From: Arcicella sp043769985
GTDB lineage: Bacteria; Bacteroidota; Bacteroidia; Cytophagales; Spirosomataceae
DNA: 64,000 nucleotides
NCBI GenBank assembly: GCA_043769985.1
Contig: JAYVIV010000078.1
Coordinates: 14,950-78,949 of the forward strand
Direction of reading: 5' to 3'
The notes below the pieces were generated by a model, which saw nothing but the letters and a program-made list of their open reading frames with translations, did no database searches and had not been told where the DNA came from. The translations under genes and the position numbers were made by a program. Of this stretch, positions 18,103 through 26,557 are shown in pieces. Position 1 is the first letter of the stretch, and each line of letters opens with the position of its first letter.

Positions 18103-18456
18103 ATGAAATATATATCAATACTTTTTATATTCTTTTTCGGGTGTGTATCTTTGAGAATACCACCAAAAATTGGAGTGGCCACAGACTATGTTATAAACAA
18201 TAGCAATGCCAAAGCAGTCAGATGTTTAGGTGATTTGTTAGTAGGTGAAGATGCTGGAGGCCAATGGACAGCAGTCAGTGCTCCTGTTGGGGCCGTGATT
18301 CCAGCTTTAGTTGGGGATAACCCTTGTGTCAATATAACCACATGTGGGGCGTATGTTTTTAAATATAGATTGGTCAATGCCTGTTGCAAAGACAGTGTTT
18401 CTATAAATATATTAAAATGTTGTATAATAGGAACAAGCACGTGTAATGAGTTATAA
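18103..18456 (+). CDS. Small Cys-rich lipoprotein
   Basis: 117 residues from the ATG at 18103; longer in-frame starts would run back into the preceding gene. The first 14 residues form a short lipoprotein signal, MKYISILFIFFFGC, with the lipobox Cys at 14. The mature part has a PKD/Ig-like beta pattern with several Cys (NPCVNITTCGAYVFKYR, NACCKDS, LKCCI). It has its own promoter and follows the tail-tip gene with similar Cys-rich modules. Likely an envelope-anchored protein; receptor masking or superinfection exclusion is conjecture. Confidence 0.68.
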   Translation: MKYISILFIFFFGCVSLRIPPKIGVATDYVINNSNAKAVRCLGDLLVGEDAGGQWTAVSAPVGAVIPALVGDNPCVNITTCGAYVFKYRLVNACCKDSVSINILKCCIIGTSTCNEL

Positions 18457-18667
18457 AGTTTTTGAAGAAATATTGAGTACTACGGTTCTTGACCCGAACA
18501 CTAAAATTCCTACGTGGTCAGCGTCTTTCGATATGGAAGAAATTGCTTCGGTCTGGGAATATGATGATAATACGTCTTTATTGCTTTTGAAAAGTGGTTT
18601 GACGTATTACATACAGTTGAGTTATTTAGACACTATGGCAAAATGGCAGAAGTACAGAAAAGGTTGA
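18446..18667 (+). CDS. Small hypothetical protein
   Basis: 73 residues, mixed alpha/beta (ASVWEYDDNTSLLLLKSGLTYYIQL). Overlaps the lipoprotein end by 11 bases and the RusA start by 25. Its compact strand-turn-strand pattern resembles small KTSC-like proteins, but the assignment is weak. Confidence 0.6.
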   Translation: MSYKVFEEILSTTVLDPNTKIPTWSASFDMEEIASVWEYDDNTSLLLLKSGLTYYIQLSYLDTMAKWQKYRKG

Positions 18668-19098
18668 TTTTAAAAATATTAGGTACACCACTGGCAAAAC
18701 AAAGTGCGAGATTTGTAGCTTTAGGGAAGGGCCAGATCAGATCATTTCAAAAAAAGGAAGTGGTAGAAAAAGAGAGAAATATTGCTTATGATATTAAATC
18801 TCAACTCCCAGAGAATTTTGTGTTATTTGATACACCTATTTTTGTGAACATGATTCTTATTTTTACTCCCCCTGCCAGTCTACCTAAAAAAACACTTAAA
18901 ACTATTGAAGAAGGTAATTTAGTTCCAAAAGATAAAAAACCTGACATTGATAATTTGCAAAAAACACTACTCGATGCAATGCAAGGAGTAGTATATACGA
19001 ATGATTCTCGAATTTACAGTATGTCTGCATCCAAATTTTATGGTAAAATACCGCAAATTTGGTTAGAAATAATAGTATACGAAAATATACAAAATTAA
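18643..19098 (+). CDS. rusA: RusA-family Holliday junction resolvase
   Basis: 151 residues. It shows the RusA signature: an N-terminal GTPLAKQSARF strand with basic residues, and the acidic cluster KKPDIDNLQKTLLDAMQG (Asp101, Asp103, Asp111) followed by VVYTNDSRI (Asp121). RusA dimers cut Holliday junctions and help resolve branched replication or recombination DNA before packaging. The length is close to the family norm. It lies within a rightward run of late genes rather than in the replication operon. Confidence 0.88.
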   Translation: MAEVQKRLILKILGTPLAKQSARFVALGKGQIRSFQKKEVVEKERNIAYDIKSQLPENFVLFDTPIFVNMILIFTPPASLPKKTLKTIEEGNLVPKDKKPDIDNLQKTLLDAMQGVVYTNDSRIYSMSASKFYGKIPQIWLEIIVYENIQN

Positions 19099-19104
19099 AA
19101 AAAA

Positions 19105-19326
19105 ATGGGCTTTCTACATAGAAAATTACAAACAACGGTTAATGAACCACTTCTATCTGTTAAAGAGTTTGTTACTCAGTATCACCCTTCTTTATCTATT
19201 CAGGCTGTAAAAGCAGCCATAGATATAGGAAAACTGGATGCGATTCAGCCTGAGCGTGATGTCTTTATTGTTCTTACAGATCGAAGTCTTACATATAAAC
19301 CCAGACCATTCAGGGGAAAGCGGTAA
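19105..19326 (+). CDS. Small putative DNA-binding protein
   Basis: 73 residues. LLSVKEFVTQYHPSLSIQAVKAAIDIGKLDAIQ has the layout of a MerR/excisionase-like helix-turn-helix (LSVKEFA...V..AI..GKL.A). The tail is basic (PRPFRGKR). Could be a small regulator or DNA-binding accessory. Six bases downstream of rusA. Confidence 0.55.
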   Translation: MGFLHRKLQTTVNEPLLSVKEFVTQYHPSLSIQAVKAAIDIGKLDAIQPERDVFIVLTDRSLTYKPRPFRGKR

Positions 19327-19354
19327 ATAGTTTTTTAACCATAAAAAAGTTGGG

Positions 19355-19906
19355 ATGAAAAATGTGTTTGTCTCAGTAGAGACTACTGGATTAAATCCAA
19401 ATGTACATGCTGTTTGTAAAGTCTCTATGGCTATAATCACTGTAGATGATGTTGGTATAGGAAAATTAGAGTCTTATGTACTTCTTCCGTTCAACCAAAT
19501 TTGGGAGGAAGAAGCTAAAGAGTTAAATTCTGAATATTTTATGGCTAAAAAAGCCGATCCAGATGAACTACGGACAGTAATTATAAATTTCTTAGAACAA
19601 AATAAAGATGAGGGAGAAAAATATACATTAATCGGTTTTGAAGGATACTTCCAATATTCCTTTTTTTACAAATTTATAGGTGAAAAATTTCCTGAATTAT
19701 TTTATACTGTGCCTGTATGTGTAGAGCAAGTTTTAAATCTGGCGTTTGAAAAAGATAGGTCAAAATTTAAAAACATGAAATACTCTACTTGGTGTGCAGG
19801 GTTCAGTTTACCTTTTGAGGACAGTGCCAAACTATCTAATGTGATAGTTATGTATAATCATGGGTTAAATCTACTAAAAGGCTCAGATACCATAACTACA
19901 CTATAA
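19355..19906 (+). CDS. Degenerate DnaQ-like exonuclease-fold protein
   Basis: 183 residues. The start, VFVSVETTGLNPNVHAV, clearly matches exonuclease motif I of DnaQ proteins (DxETTGLNP), but the first catalytic Asp is Ser7. The motif II region (GFEGYFQYSFFYKFI) has Gln in place of Asp, and no clear HxxxxD motif III is present. The fold therefore seems retained while catalysis is probably lost. A binding or regulatory function is more likely than proofreading. Confidence 0.65.
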   Translation: MKNVFVSVETTGLNPNVHAVCKVSMAIITVDDVGIGKLESYVLLPFNQIWEEEAKELNSEYFMAKKADPDELRTVIINFLEQNKDEGEKYTLIGFEGYFQYSFFYKFIGEKFPELFYTVPVCVEQVLNLAFEKDRSKFKNMKYSTWCAGFSLPFEDSAKLSNVIVMYNHGLNLLKGSDTITTL

Positions 19907-19924
19907 TTTATTTAAAATAAATAC

Positions 19925-19932
19925 TACTTTTG
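19925..19932 (+). promoter_or_regulatory. -7 element before the 250-residue virion protein
   Basis: TACTTTTG, matching TAnnTTTG, 40 bases before the ATG at 19973. With the terminator at 20752 it makes the next gene a single-gene transcription unit. Confidence 0.65.
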
Positions 19933-19972
19933 TGTTTAATTTTTAATCATTTAAAATCTAAAAACACGAAGT

Positions 19973-20725
19973 ATGAGTGTAAGACGTTTTTCAAACCCAG
20001 ACCAATTCACAATAACCAGCCCAGAATTACAGACTGTACCTAACGGTGGAACTGTAGGTTTCCTTGGATTCAAAGGAACAGCAGGTTTAGGCGTGTGTTG
20101 TGGTGACACCGCAGAAGTATGTGCGTATGACATTACTCCTGCAAACTTAACGGCTGTAACTGCCATAACCTTTGTTGGTAATGATGGTGCAAACGTAACC
20201 GTGACTTTCGCAAGTGCGAGCACAGCAAAAAATATCAGAACTGCCATTGCTACTGCGCTGATAGCAAATGGAATTGACCCTTACTACCAAGGAGATGAGT
20301 TCAAAGGAGTAACTGTAGTAGGTAACAGGCTTAGAATTGTTGGAACAGTAGTTATTGTATCAGTAGTTGTAAATGCAGTTACAGTGAATGCTGTAGTTAA
20401 ATGTGATTTTAGCACTCAATGTGTTTACAAATTTGCATTTGAATACGATACTGATCCTACTAAGATATCTTCTGCCGTTACAGGTGGAACTCAAATCGGT
20501 ACTACTGGTGGATATGCAGCAGGAGCAACATTAGCTACCATTGCAGGAGATGTTAACACTGCTATAACTGGAGCAGGTTTCACAAGAGCATCAGACACAG
20601 TTGTTGTAGAAAATGAAGGAGCAGGAACTTATGAAGTGACTATCACAATATTAGGTTCAAACTCTGTTTACTACAATGGTGCAAGTCTGCAAAGCCAAGG
20701 TTGCAATCAAACATTTGTTGCCTAA
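19973..20725 (+). CDS. Putative abundant virion protein
   Basis: 250 residues, beta-rich, very Val/Thr/Ala/Gly-rich with a low charge. Two halves show a related pattern (KNIRTAIATALIANG... then GNRLRIVGT; and DVNTAITGAGFTRAS... then AGTYEVTITILG), suggesting an internal duplication. It has its own promoter and strong terminator, as expected of a highly expressed structural protein such as a tail tube, decoration or fibre protein. Family not recognised. Confidence 0.65.
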   Translation: MSVRRFSNPDQFTITSPELQTVPNGGTVGFLGFKGTAGLGVCCGDTAEVCAYDITPANLTAVTAITFVGNDGANVTVTFASASTAKNIRTAIATALIANGIDPYYQGDEFKGVTVVGNRLRIVGTVVIVSVVVNAVTVNAVVKCDFSTQCVYKFAFEYDTDPTKISSAVTGGTQIGTTGGYAAGATLATIAGDVNTAITGAGFTRASDTVVVENEGAGTYEVTITILGSNSVYYNGASLQSQGCNQTFVA

Positions 20726-20751
20726 ATGTAATTTTAAGTTAAAAGATTTCA

Positions 20752-20783
20752 AAAAGGGCAGGTTTTTATCTGCCCTTTTGTTT
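20752..20783 (+). terminator. Intrinsic terminator
   Basis: Perfect 10-bp stem AAAAGGGCAG / CTGCCCTTTT (20752-20761, 20770-20779) with an 8-base loop, followed by further T residues. Placed 27 bases after the stop of the 250-residue protein. Confidence 0.88.
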
Positions 20784-20796
20784 TAAAATTAGGTTG

Positions 20797-20820
20797 TTTG
20801 AAAAACTGATTGTATCTTTG
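20797..20820 (+). promoter_or_regulatory. Promoter of the lipoprotein-lysis transcript
   Basis: TATCTTTG at 20813-20820, with TTG at 20794 and TTTG at 20797 upstream. It follows the terminator directly and ends 13 bases before the ATG at 20834. Confidence 0.7.
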
Positions 20821-20833
20821 AGAAAATTTTAGT

Positions 20834-21418
20834 ATGAAAAGTATTGTATATATGTTTTTTTCTTTTATGTTACTACTCTCATGTAGTAAGCAAGAAGAAA
20901 CCACAGAGCCAGAACAAGTATTTCAGGCGGCTGTATATGCTGTTCCAGAAGGAACACCATCCGAAATACCTAATAATTTTATTGGAACCAGAAATACTCC
21001 AGAAGATACCATTTTTGTGTGGTATAACAACTTAAATGTGCTCTCAAACCTTGGGGCAACAAAACAAACTCAATTTGAGGGAGTAGTATCTGTAACCGCA
21101 GTTCCAGTGAAAAAGTATTTTGTGTTTGAGGTTGGGGGAGTCAATTATTTTTATGATGGATTTGCCTTATCTATAAAGGTCACAAGCGGTAGAATATATA
21201 AAAAAGTGGTACATCAGATTTTAGCCAATAAAGGTATAGAATTAACTGAGATCACACAAGACAGTACTAAAGTATTTACATCTAATGGGTGTGGGTCTTT
21301 GATGTACTTTAAAACAAGAAAAGTGTTCACGGACGAAAGTGCCATTGAATATAAATTATGTCGGGCGGCTAATCATTCGTCTGGCAGGGGTGCAAGATTT
21401 CTTTTTATTAATCGTTAA
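20834..21418 (+). CDS. Putative lipoprotein
   Basis: 194 residues. Signal MKSIVYMFFSFMLLLSC with the lipobox Cys at 17, then a charged linker KQEETTEPEQ. The mature domain is beta-rich with a late Cys pair (NGCG, KLCRA) and a basic end. It is first in a run with the holin-like and endolysin genes, so an outer-membrane or spanin-like part in lysis is conceivable, but no spanin signature is clear. Confidence 0.7.
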   Translation: MKSIVYMFFSFMLLLSCSKQEETTEPEQVFQAAVYAVPEGTPSEIPNNFIGTRNTPEDTIFVWYNNLNVLSNLGATKQTQFEGVVSVTAVPVKKYFVFEVGGVNYFYDGFALSIKVTSGRIYKKVVHQILANKGIELTEITQDSTKVFTSNGCGSLMYFKTRKVFTDESAIEYKLCRAANHSSGRGARFLFINR

Positions 21419-21430
21419 ATTATTATAAGT

Positions 21431-21916
21431 ATGTTAAGTTTCTTAAAATCAAAATTAGGTCTCGGACTGTTGGTAATACTTTGTATTGTCCTTTCCAGTT
21501 GTGATCCTTTTTCTTTAGACTCAGGTGGGGTGTATAGTAATTCTATCATCAAAGTAGTTTATTTTCTTCCCTTTTTTGCGTGGTGGATTTACCTTTTACT
21601 TATCCCAGAAGGATATGGCAGGAAGTCAGCAGGAGAAATTAAGGCTGAATGGATTGAAAAAGCAAAATCACTTTTACGATCTGGTATGCAGTTGGTCGGT
21701 CTATTGATTAGCTTAAATGAGGCCCTGAACCTAAATATAAAGTTTTTGGCTCCTATATCGGCAACAATAGATTATTTGGCTTTAAATATTGATGTTGCTG
21801 CGGCTGCCATAGGTACGGTGATCGGTACGGCCTTAACTATCTACGGGTTCTTTGTTAATAACGAACGTTTTGAGGATAGAGTAGGCAACCCTCATCAGGC
21901 AAATAAATTGTCATAA
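21431..21916 (+). CDS. Holin-like membrane protein with lipoprotein-type signal
   Basis: 161 residues. It begins with a hydrophobic signal ending in the lipobox-like LSSC (Cys at about 24), then a membrane segment IIKVVYFLPFFAWWIYLLLI and a second hydrophobic region near VAAAAIGTVIGTALTIYGFFV. It lies 5 bases upstream of the GH19 endolysin. Size, membrane segments and position suit a holin, although a Cys lipobox is unusual for one. The alternative is a lipid-anchored envelope protein. Confidence 0.55.
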   Translation: MLSFLKSKLGLGLLVILCIVLSSCDPFSLDSGGVYSNSIIKVVYFLPFFAWWIYLLLIPEGYGRKSAGEIKAEWIEKAKSLLRSGMQLVGLLISLNEALNLNIKFLAPISATIDYLALNIDVAAAAIGTVIGTALTIYGFFVNNERFEDRVGNPHQANKLS

Positions 21917-21921
21917 TCGAA

Positions 21922-22533
21922 ATGGGGAAGGATTTAACATATATCTATAACAAAGAATATGACATCATATTAAACCAATATGACATATCTTCTCCATTAA
22001 GAAAAGCTCATTTCTGGGCGCAATGTGCTCATGAAACTCAACTTTTTACCCGATTTGAAGAAAATTTGAATTATAGTGTAGATGCTCTGCTTAGTACGTT
22101 TGGACGACATCGTATAAGCAGAGCACTATGTTATCAGTATGGCAGACAGCAAGGTAAGCCAGCCGATAGAAAATCTATAGCAAACACTATATATGGAGGT
22201 GGTTGGGGTAAAATGAATTTAGGTAATTTAGAGTGGGGAGATGGGTGGAAATATAGAGGTAGAGGATTTATTCAATGTACTGGTAGAAGTAATTATAGAG
22301 AATTTTCGGATTATATTGAAATAGATGTGTTAAGTAACCCTGATCTTTTATTAACTCCAGAAATAGGGTTAGAATTTGCTGCTTGGTATTGGGAAAGAAA
22401 TGATTTAAACATATTGGCAGACCAAGACAAAATAGTAAGTATAACTCGTAAAATAAACGGGGGAACTCTGGGGCTTCCAGACCGAGAGCATTACTACCAT
22501 AAATATAAAAAATTGTTAACCGCTAATTCTTAA
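21922..22533 (+). CDS. Endolysin, glycoside hydrolase family 19 (chitinase-like)
   Basis: 203 residues. It has the GH19 active-site signature: AHFWAQCAHETQLF (catalytic Glu38), then EENLNYSVDALL, the GGWGKMNLG and YRGRGFIQCTGRSNY segments, and a C-terminal KINGG motif. GH19 phage endolysins cleave the glycan strands of peptidoglycan. No signal peptide, so release would depend on the neighbouring holin-like protein. Confidence 0.9.
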   Translation: MGKDLTYIYNKEYDIILNQYDISSPLRKAHFWAQCAHETQLFTRFEENLNYSVDALLSTFGRHRISRALCYQYGRQQGKPADRKSIANTIYGGGWGKMNLGNLEWGDGWKYRGRGFIQCTGRSNYREFSDYIEIDVLSNPDLLLTPEIGLEFAAWYWERNDLNILADQDKIVSITRKINGGTLGLPDREHYYHKYKKLLTANS

Positions 22534-22536
22534 ACG

Positions 22537-23541
22537 ATGCAAAAGATCAAATCCTTCTTTAGTCCACCTGATATAGTGTATAGTCAACCTCCAGTTCTAA
22601 TAGGCTCATCATCTAAAAAAGATGGGTTTGAATGGTACAGAGATTTTATTGATTATGAAAAAGTAGAAGAATTAACCAAAAATAACAAAGGCAGATTGGC
22701 AGTCTTAGATGATACAGCCAAGACCAGCAATAGCTTTTTGGTAGGCAAAGTAGATACAGTATATGAGTTTACGAATGAGGGGGGTACTTCTGGATTTCAT
22801 GGTCACCACGTCGCAGGAATTGTTGTATCTAATAAACACGGTCTATTTAAAAATACTTCTATAGGTCTTTTTAAAGTTCTTTCTTCCAGAAATGGATTAG
22901 GGGCCAGTCGATGGATTGCAGCAGGGATAGAAGCAGCCCAGATAGAGGGGTATGAAGTAATAAATGCTTCATTAGGGGCAGATAGGCTTGATCCACGAAT
23001 AGATGTGGCGGTCAGAAACTTCTGTTCAGATAATAAAAGATTCTTTGTCTGTGCTTCTGGTAACGATGCGTCTCAGACCGATTACCCAGCCGCTTTGTCT
23101 AAAAAAGTAGCTGGAGTTATCTCTGTAGGTGCAGTAGAAAAAATATATAACGAATATAAAATAGCTACCTTTAGTAGTTTTGGTTCGGTAACAGTTGTTG
23201 CAGCAGGTGTCGACATTTTGTCTACGTTTCCTGAGGACAAAGAGGAATTTTTATCAGGTACGAGTATGGCTACCCCGTTTATTGCAGGGTTGTTAAGTGC
23301 TTCAAAAGCAATATACCCTGAGTTTAACCAAGATACTTTTTTTCAAGTTATTGAAAGTTGTGTAGTAAAGTTAGAGGGTGCAACTTCTTCTTATCAAGGA
23401 CATGGGTTGGTTAAAATAGTGGACTTCTTAGAAGCGGTCACTAAATTAGCGAAAGGAGAAAAATTAGAAAACCTGTCTATTCCTCCAAAAACAGAAAAAA
23501 TGTCTTTTTTAAAAAAGTTAAAATCTTGGATTTTTAGTTAA
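22537..23541 (+). CDS. Subtilisin-like serine protease (S8)
   Basis: 334 residues. The full catalytic set is visible: Asp58/59 in AVLDDT, His88 in GFHGHHVAGIV, Asn176 in the oxyanion SGN motif and Ser243 in SGTSMATPFIAG. No signal peptide or propeptide is evident, so it should act in the cytoplasm or be virion-borne. It lies 4 bases after the endolysin and before the intein-bearing phosphoesterase. Possible jobs are maturation of a virion protein, escape through a proteinaceous surface layer, or lysis assistance. Subtilases are rare in phages. Confidence 0.88.
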   Translation: MQKIKSFFSPPDIVYSQPPVLIGSSSKKDGFEWYRDFIDYEKVEELTKNNKGRLAVLDDTAKTSNSFLVGKVDTVYEFTNEGGTSGFHGHHVAGIVVSNKHGLFKNTSIGLFKVLSSRNGLGASRWIAAGIEAAQIEGYEVINASLGADRLDPRIDVAVRNFCSDNKRFFVCASGNDASQTDYPAALSKKVAGVISVGAVEKIYNEYKIATFSSFGSVTVVAAGVDILSTFPEDKEEFLSGTSMATPFIAGLLSASKAIYPEFNQDTFFQVIESCVVKLEGATSSYQGHGLVKIVDFLEAVTKLAKGEKLENLSIPPKTEKMSFLKKLKSWIFS

Positions 23542-23557
23542 TCCAAAAAAGAACAGT

Positions 23558-25783
23558 GTGCTATCAACTAAGGATGCGTTTATCCAGAACCCGAAATTCA
23601 CTACTGAGTCGGTCAGTAAGTACTGTGGTAGATTAGAAAAAATTACGGGTATAAAACTTCTGACTTTAGAGAGAATGTACTATCGTCATAAAGAACTTGT
23701 TATGACTTTGGTTAGCCAAACTAAAGATGCTAACGGCAATATAACAAATACCGTTGAAAAATTAAGGCAAACAGCATTAGAAAATTATGATCTTCCTGTA
23801 CATAGGGTAAGTACCAAAATATCTACTGGAGAACAATGGGTAATCCAACAGGCGGTAAAAGAAAGTACGGAGGTCGATCTATTATCAACCATAAAAAATG
23901 CTGTTGAGTCTTTAAACAAAACGGCTATTAAGCTAAACCCATCTCGTACTTTTAGCCCTAAAATATTAAATAATTTTATATCTGATGTACATGCAGGTAT
24001 GGATGCCTCATCAGGGTTTTTAAATTATGATTGGAATGCCAAGAAACTTATAGATGCTTTTTCCATAAATCTACAAGATGTTATATCTCAATTCAATCTG
24101 TACGGCAGATTTGAAGTTCTAAATTTAATAGACCTTGGAGATACTTTAGATGGGTTTGAAGGGCTTACTACCAGAGGGGGTCATTTACTACCACAGAACA
24201 TGACTTCTGAGCAGCAATTCTCCTTAGTATTAGAGACTTATGTTACTTATATTGAAGAATTACTTCAAGCGGATATCGCACATAAAATAATTATAACCAG
24301 AGCCGAGAATGATAACCACTGTTTTACACAAGATGTAGAAGTTCTTACTAATTCTGGGTGGAAGTATTACACAGATTTAACTAAAAAGGATTTAGTTGCA
24401 AGTAAAAATATGAATACAGGTGAGATTTTATTTGAACAGCCTTTACAGTACGTATTTAACCCTGATGTGGCGTGTAGTGTGCACACATATAAAAATAAGA
24501 ATATTGATATAAGTGTAACGGAAGAGCATCGTATGTTATATAAAAAACATAAATCCAAAAAAGAAAAAGAGATTTATGAGTATATAACATCTAAAGAGGC
24601 ATTTAAAAAAGAAGCACAAGAGATTACTTTTCAAGTATCTGGACTTAATTTAAAATCTGATTATTCTATATCAGATGAACTTATACGGTTTGCTGCTTGG
24701 GTAATAACAGACGGGTCTATAACTAAAAATAAGAAAAAAATACCTTGTGGTTTTGTTATATCTCAAGCAAAAGAGGTAACTAAAGACATTATTAGGAAAC
24801 TTCTATATGATCTTGGTATCTCTTGTAGAGAGTCTGAGTATATAAAGAAAGTTGTGTCTATAAAAGGGCGTAAACTTATTAGCAAACCCAAACCCCTTAC
24901 TGAGTTTATTATAAATAATAAACACACAGGGGAAGATAAAGTATCAACCCTTTTGTCACTAATAAACGATAAAATAAAGCTCCCTGAATGGCTTTGGAAA
25001 CTCTCTAAGCGTCAGTTTGACATTTTTCTTAAAGAAGTTATTTTAGCGGATGGCTCCGTACGAGTAGATACGTCAGCGACTATCAGTGGAACGAAAAATA
25101 TTTTAAATCAGCTACAATCTCTGTGTGTAGTTAATAATACTAAATCAAACTTACTTACAGATAACAGAGTAGATTTTTTACTATCTGTTGTTTATAATAA
25201 ATCAGAAATAACCTTTAAACCAAAAAAGCAATTACAAAGTGAGAATTATACAGGGTATATTTGGTGTTTAACTATGCCACAAAGTAATTTAGTTGTTAGA
25301 AGAAATGGTAAAATTTCCATACAAGGTAACTCAGGGTCATTTAACTCTATCCTTGGGTACACAATGGAAAGTATTTTCAAAAAGTTATACCCAACAGCTA
25401 ATATAGAGTTTAAAAGAATACGAGACTTTATAGGGTATTCTGTTTATGGTAAAAATGCGGAAGTATTCACACATGGAAAAGACCGACAATATATGAAGTC
25501 TGGGCTTCCCTATGAGTTAACTCCGAAAGCTGTAGGATTTCTAAATTCCGTCTTTAAGAGATGGGGGATATCTGACAAGAAAATACGGGTGTACAAAGCT
25601 GATCTACATCAATTAGGTATGAGCCGAAACAACTTTTTTGAATATTATAATATGCCAGCATTTTCTCCTCCGTCGGGATGGGTACAGACCAATTTTGGAG
25701 CTGGGGAGTCAGGATATGCAATACATGTTTTAGATCGGGATCGAGGTACAGTCAACATAATAAATCACACATTTGATTCGTAA
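23558..25783 (+). CDS. Metallophosphoesterase interrupted by an intein
   Basis: 741 residues from a GTG 16 bases after the previous stop. The extein parts (1-254 and 592-741) show calcineurin-like phosphoesterase motifs: NFISDVHAG (Asp/His), NLIDLGDTLDGF and, after splicing, RAENDNH-SGSF, a variant of the GNH(D/E) motif. Spliced length is about 404 residues. The intein lies directly after the active-site His, so no phosphoesterase activity is expected until splicing. Possible roles include nucleic-acid processing, as in SbcD/Mre11 relatives, but the substrate is unknown. The gene ends just before the TerS promoter. Confidence 0.85.
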   Translation: MLSTKDAFIQNPKFTTESVSKYCGRLEKITGIKLLTLERMYYRHKELVMTLVSQTKDANGNITNTVEKLRQTALENYDLPVHRVSTKISTGEQWVIQQAVKESTEVDLLSTIKNAVESLNKTAIKLNPSRTFSPKILNNFISDVHAGMDASSGFLNYDWNAKKLIDAFSINLQDVISQFNLYGRFEVLNLIDLGDTLDGFEGLTTRGGHLLPQNMTSEQQFSLVLETYVTYIEELLQADIAHKIIITRAENDNHCFTQDVEVLTNSGWKYYTDLTKKDLVASKNMNTGEILFEQPLQYVFNPDVACSVHTYKNKNIDISVTEEHRMLYKKHKSKKEKEIYEYITSKEAFKKEAQEITFQVSGLNLKSDYSISDELIRFAAWVITDGSITKNKKKIPCGFVISQAKEVTKDIIRKLLYDLGISCRESEYIKKVVSIKGRKLISKPKPLTEFIINNKHTGEDKVSTLLSLINDKIKLPEWLWKLSKRQFDIFLKEVILADGSVRVDTSATISGTKNILNQLQSLCVVNNTKSNLLTDNRVDFLLSVVYNKSEITFKPKKQLQSENYTGYIWCLTMPQSNLVVRRNGKISIQGNSGSFNSILGYTMESIFKKLYPTANIEFKRIRDFIGYSVYGKNAEVFTHGKDRQYMKSGLPYELTPKAVGFLNSVFKRWGISDKKIRVYKADLHQLGMSRNNFFEYYNMPAFSPPSGWVQTNFGAGESGYAIHVLDRDRGTVNIINHTFDS
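24320..25330 (+). other. Intein with LAGLIDADG homing endonuclease domain
   Basis: 337 residues (255-591 of the precursor). It starts with nucleophile Cys255 (CFTQDVEVLTNSG, block A), then block B SVTEEHRM with its TxxH motif. Two LAGLIDADG-type repeats follow (RFAAWVITDGSI and IFLKEVILADGSV), and the splicing end is YIWCLTMPQSNLVVRRNG...QGN before +1 Ser. The usual penultimate His is Gly here, a variation known from some active inteins. The endonuclease would cut intein-free alleles and copy the element. Confidence 0.9.
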
Positions 25784-25803
25784 ACAAATAATTTGTATCT
25801 TTG
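25772..25803 (+). promoter_or_regulatory. Consensus promoter for the terminase genes
   Basis: TTTG (25772-25775), 20-base spacer, TATCTTTG (25796-25803). It overlaps the last codons of the phosphoesterase gene and precedes TerS. Confidence 0.82.
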
Positions 25804-25816
25804 CAAAAATTTGAAT

Positions 25817-26557
25817 GTGGATTTAACCCGATATATACATGTAAACCTACATAACCGTAGGACTCAGCACGGCAATAAAAGATGTGAGTTTGATGAGGAA
25901 GTAGATTTTCCTTATATGGTGGAACTACGTCAAGCAGGAGCAACGTGGGAAGAAATAACTGAACTTCTAAACCAAAACAGAAACTACTATACAACCGTAA
26001 GATCAAACCGAGATTTATATGATAAAAAAATGCGTAACATTATTGTTGTCAAAACAAGTGAGGATTCTGCGGAGGCAGAGCGCACTCGTTTGTTGGATGA
26101 TTTGGATTGGGTTAGTAACCAAGCCCTTAGAAAATGGCAGGAACTTAAAGATATCCAATATCAGGATGAGGTCTCAGGGTTATCGGACGACAGCGAGGAT
26201 GTGTATGACGAGGATGATTTTACGATAAAGCCGAAAAAGAAATACAGTAAAAAGAAAATGGGTTTAGTAGAGCAACATCAGGCAAAGTACTTAGAGATTG
26301 TTCTGAAAGTTGTTGAAATGAAGGCTAAACTTACTGGAGCCAACGTCATAGAAAGACACGAGATTGATATAATTGACCTGTTAAAAAATAAAATTCTGGA
26401 TGATGGAGGAGCAGCGAAAAGTGCTAAAATAACTTCCGAAGAAGAAGTCATGAGAATATATGGGGGCAGTATGGAAAACACTTTAGGGTTAGCGATTGAA
26501 GAAGCAATAATTTATAATGGAGAATCAGGAGACGAGACAAATAATACCCCTATTTAG
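25817..26557 (+). CDS. Terminase small subunit (putative)
   Basis: 246 residues from the GTG at 25817; an in-frame TTG at 25793 lies inside the promoter and is unlikely. An N-terminal helix-turn-helix is plausible (YMVELRQAGATWEEITELLNQ), then an acidic linker (DDSEDVYDEDDF) and a basic KKKYSKKK stretch. It overlaps the first TerL segment by 41 bases. TerS recognises the packaging site and recruits the ATPase. The assignment rests on position, HTH and size. Confidence 0.72.
   Translation: MDLTRYIHVNLHNRRTQHGNKRCEFDEEVDFPYMVELRQAGATWEEITELLNQNRNYYTTVRSNRDLYDKKMRNIIVVKTSEDSAEAERTRLLDDLDWVSNQALRKWQELKDIQYQDEVSGLSDDSEDVYDEDDFTIKPKKKYSKKKMGLVEQHQAKYLEIVLKVVEMKAKLTGANVIERHEIDIIDLLKNKILDDGGAAKSAKITSEEEVMRIYGGSMENTLGLAIEEAIIYNGESGDETNNTPI

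Noticed and set aside
25793..25816. TTG start for TerS
   Set aside because: The codons fall within the promoter's -7 element, so they could not be in the transcript.
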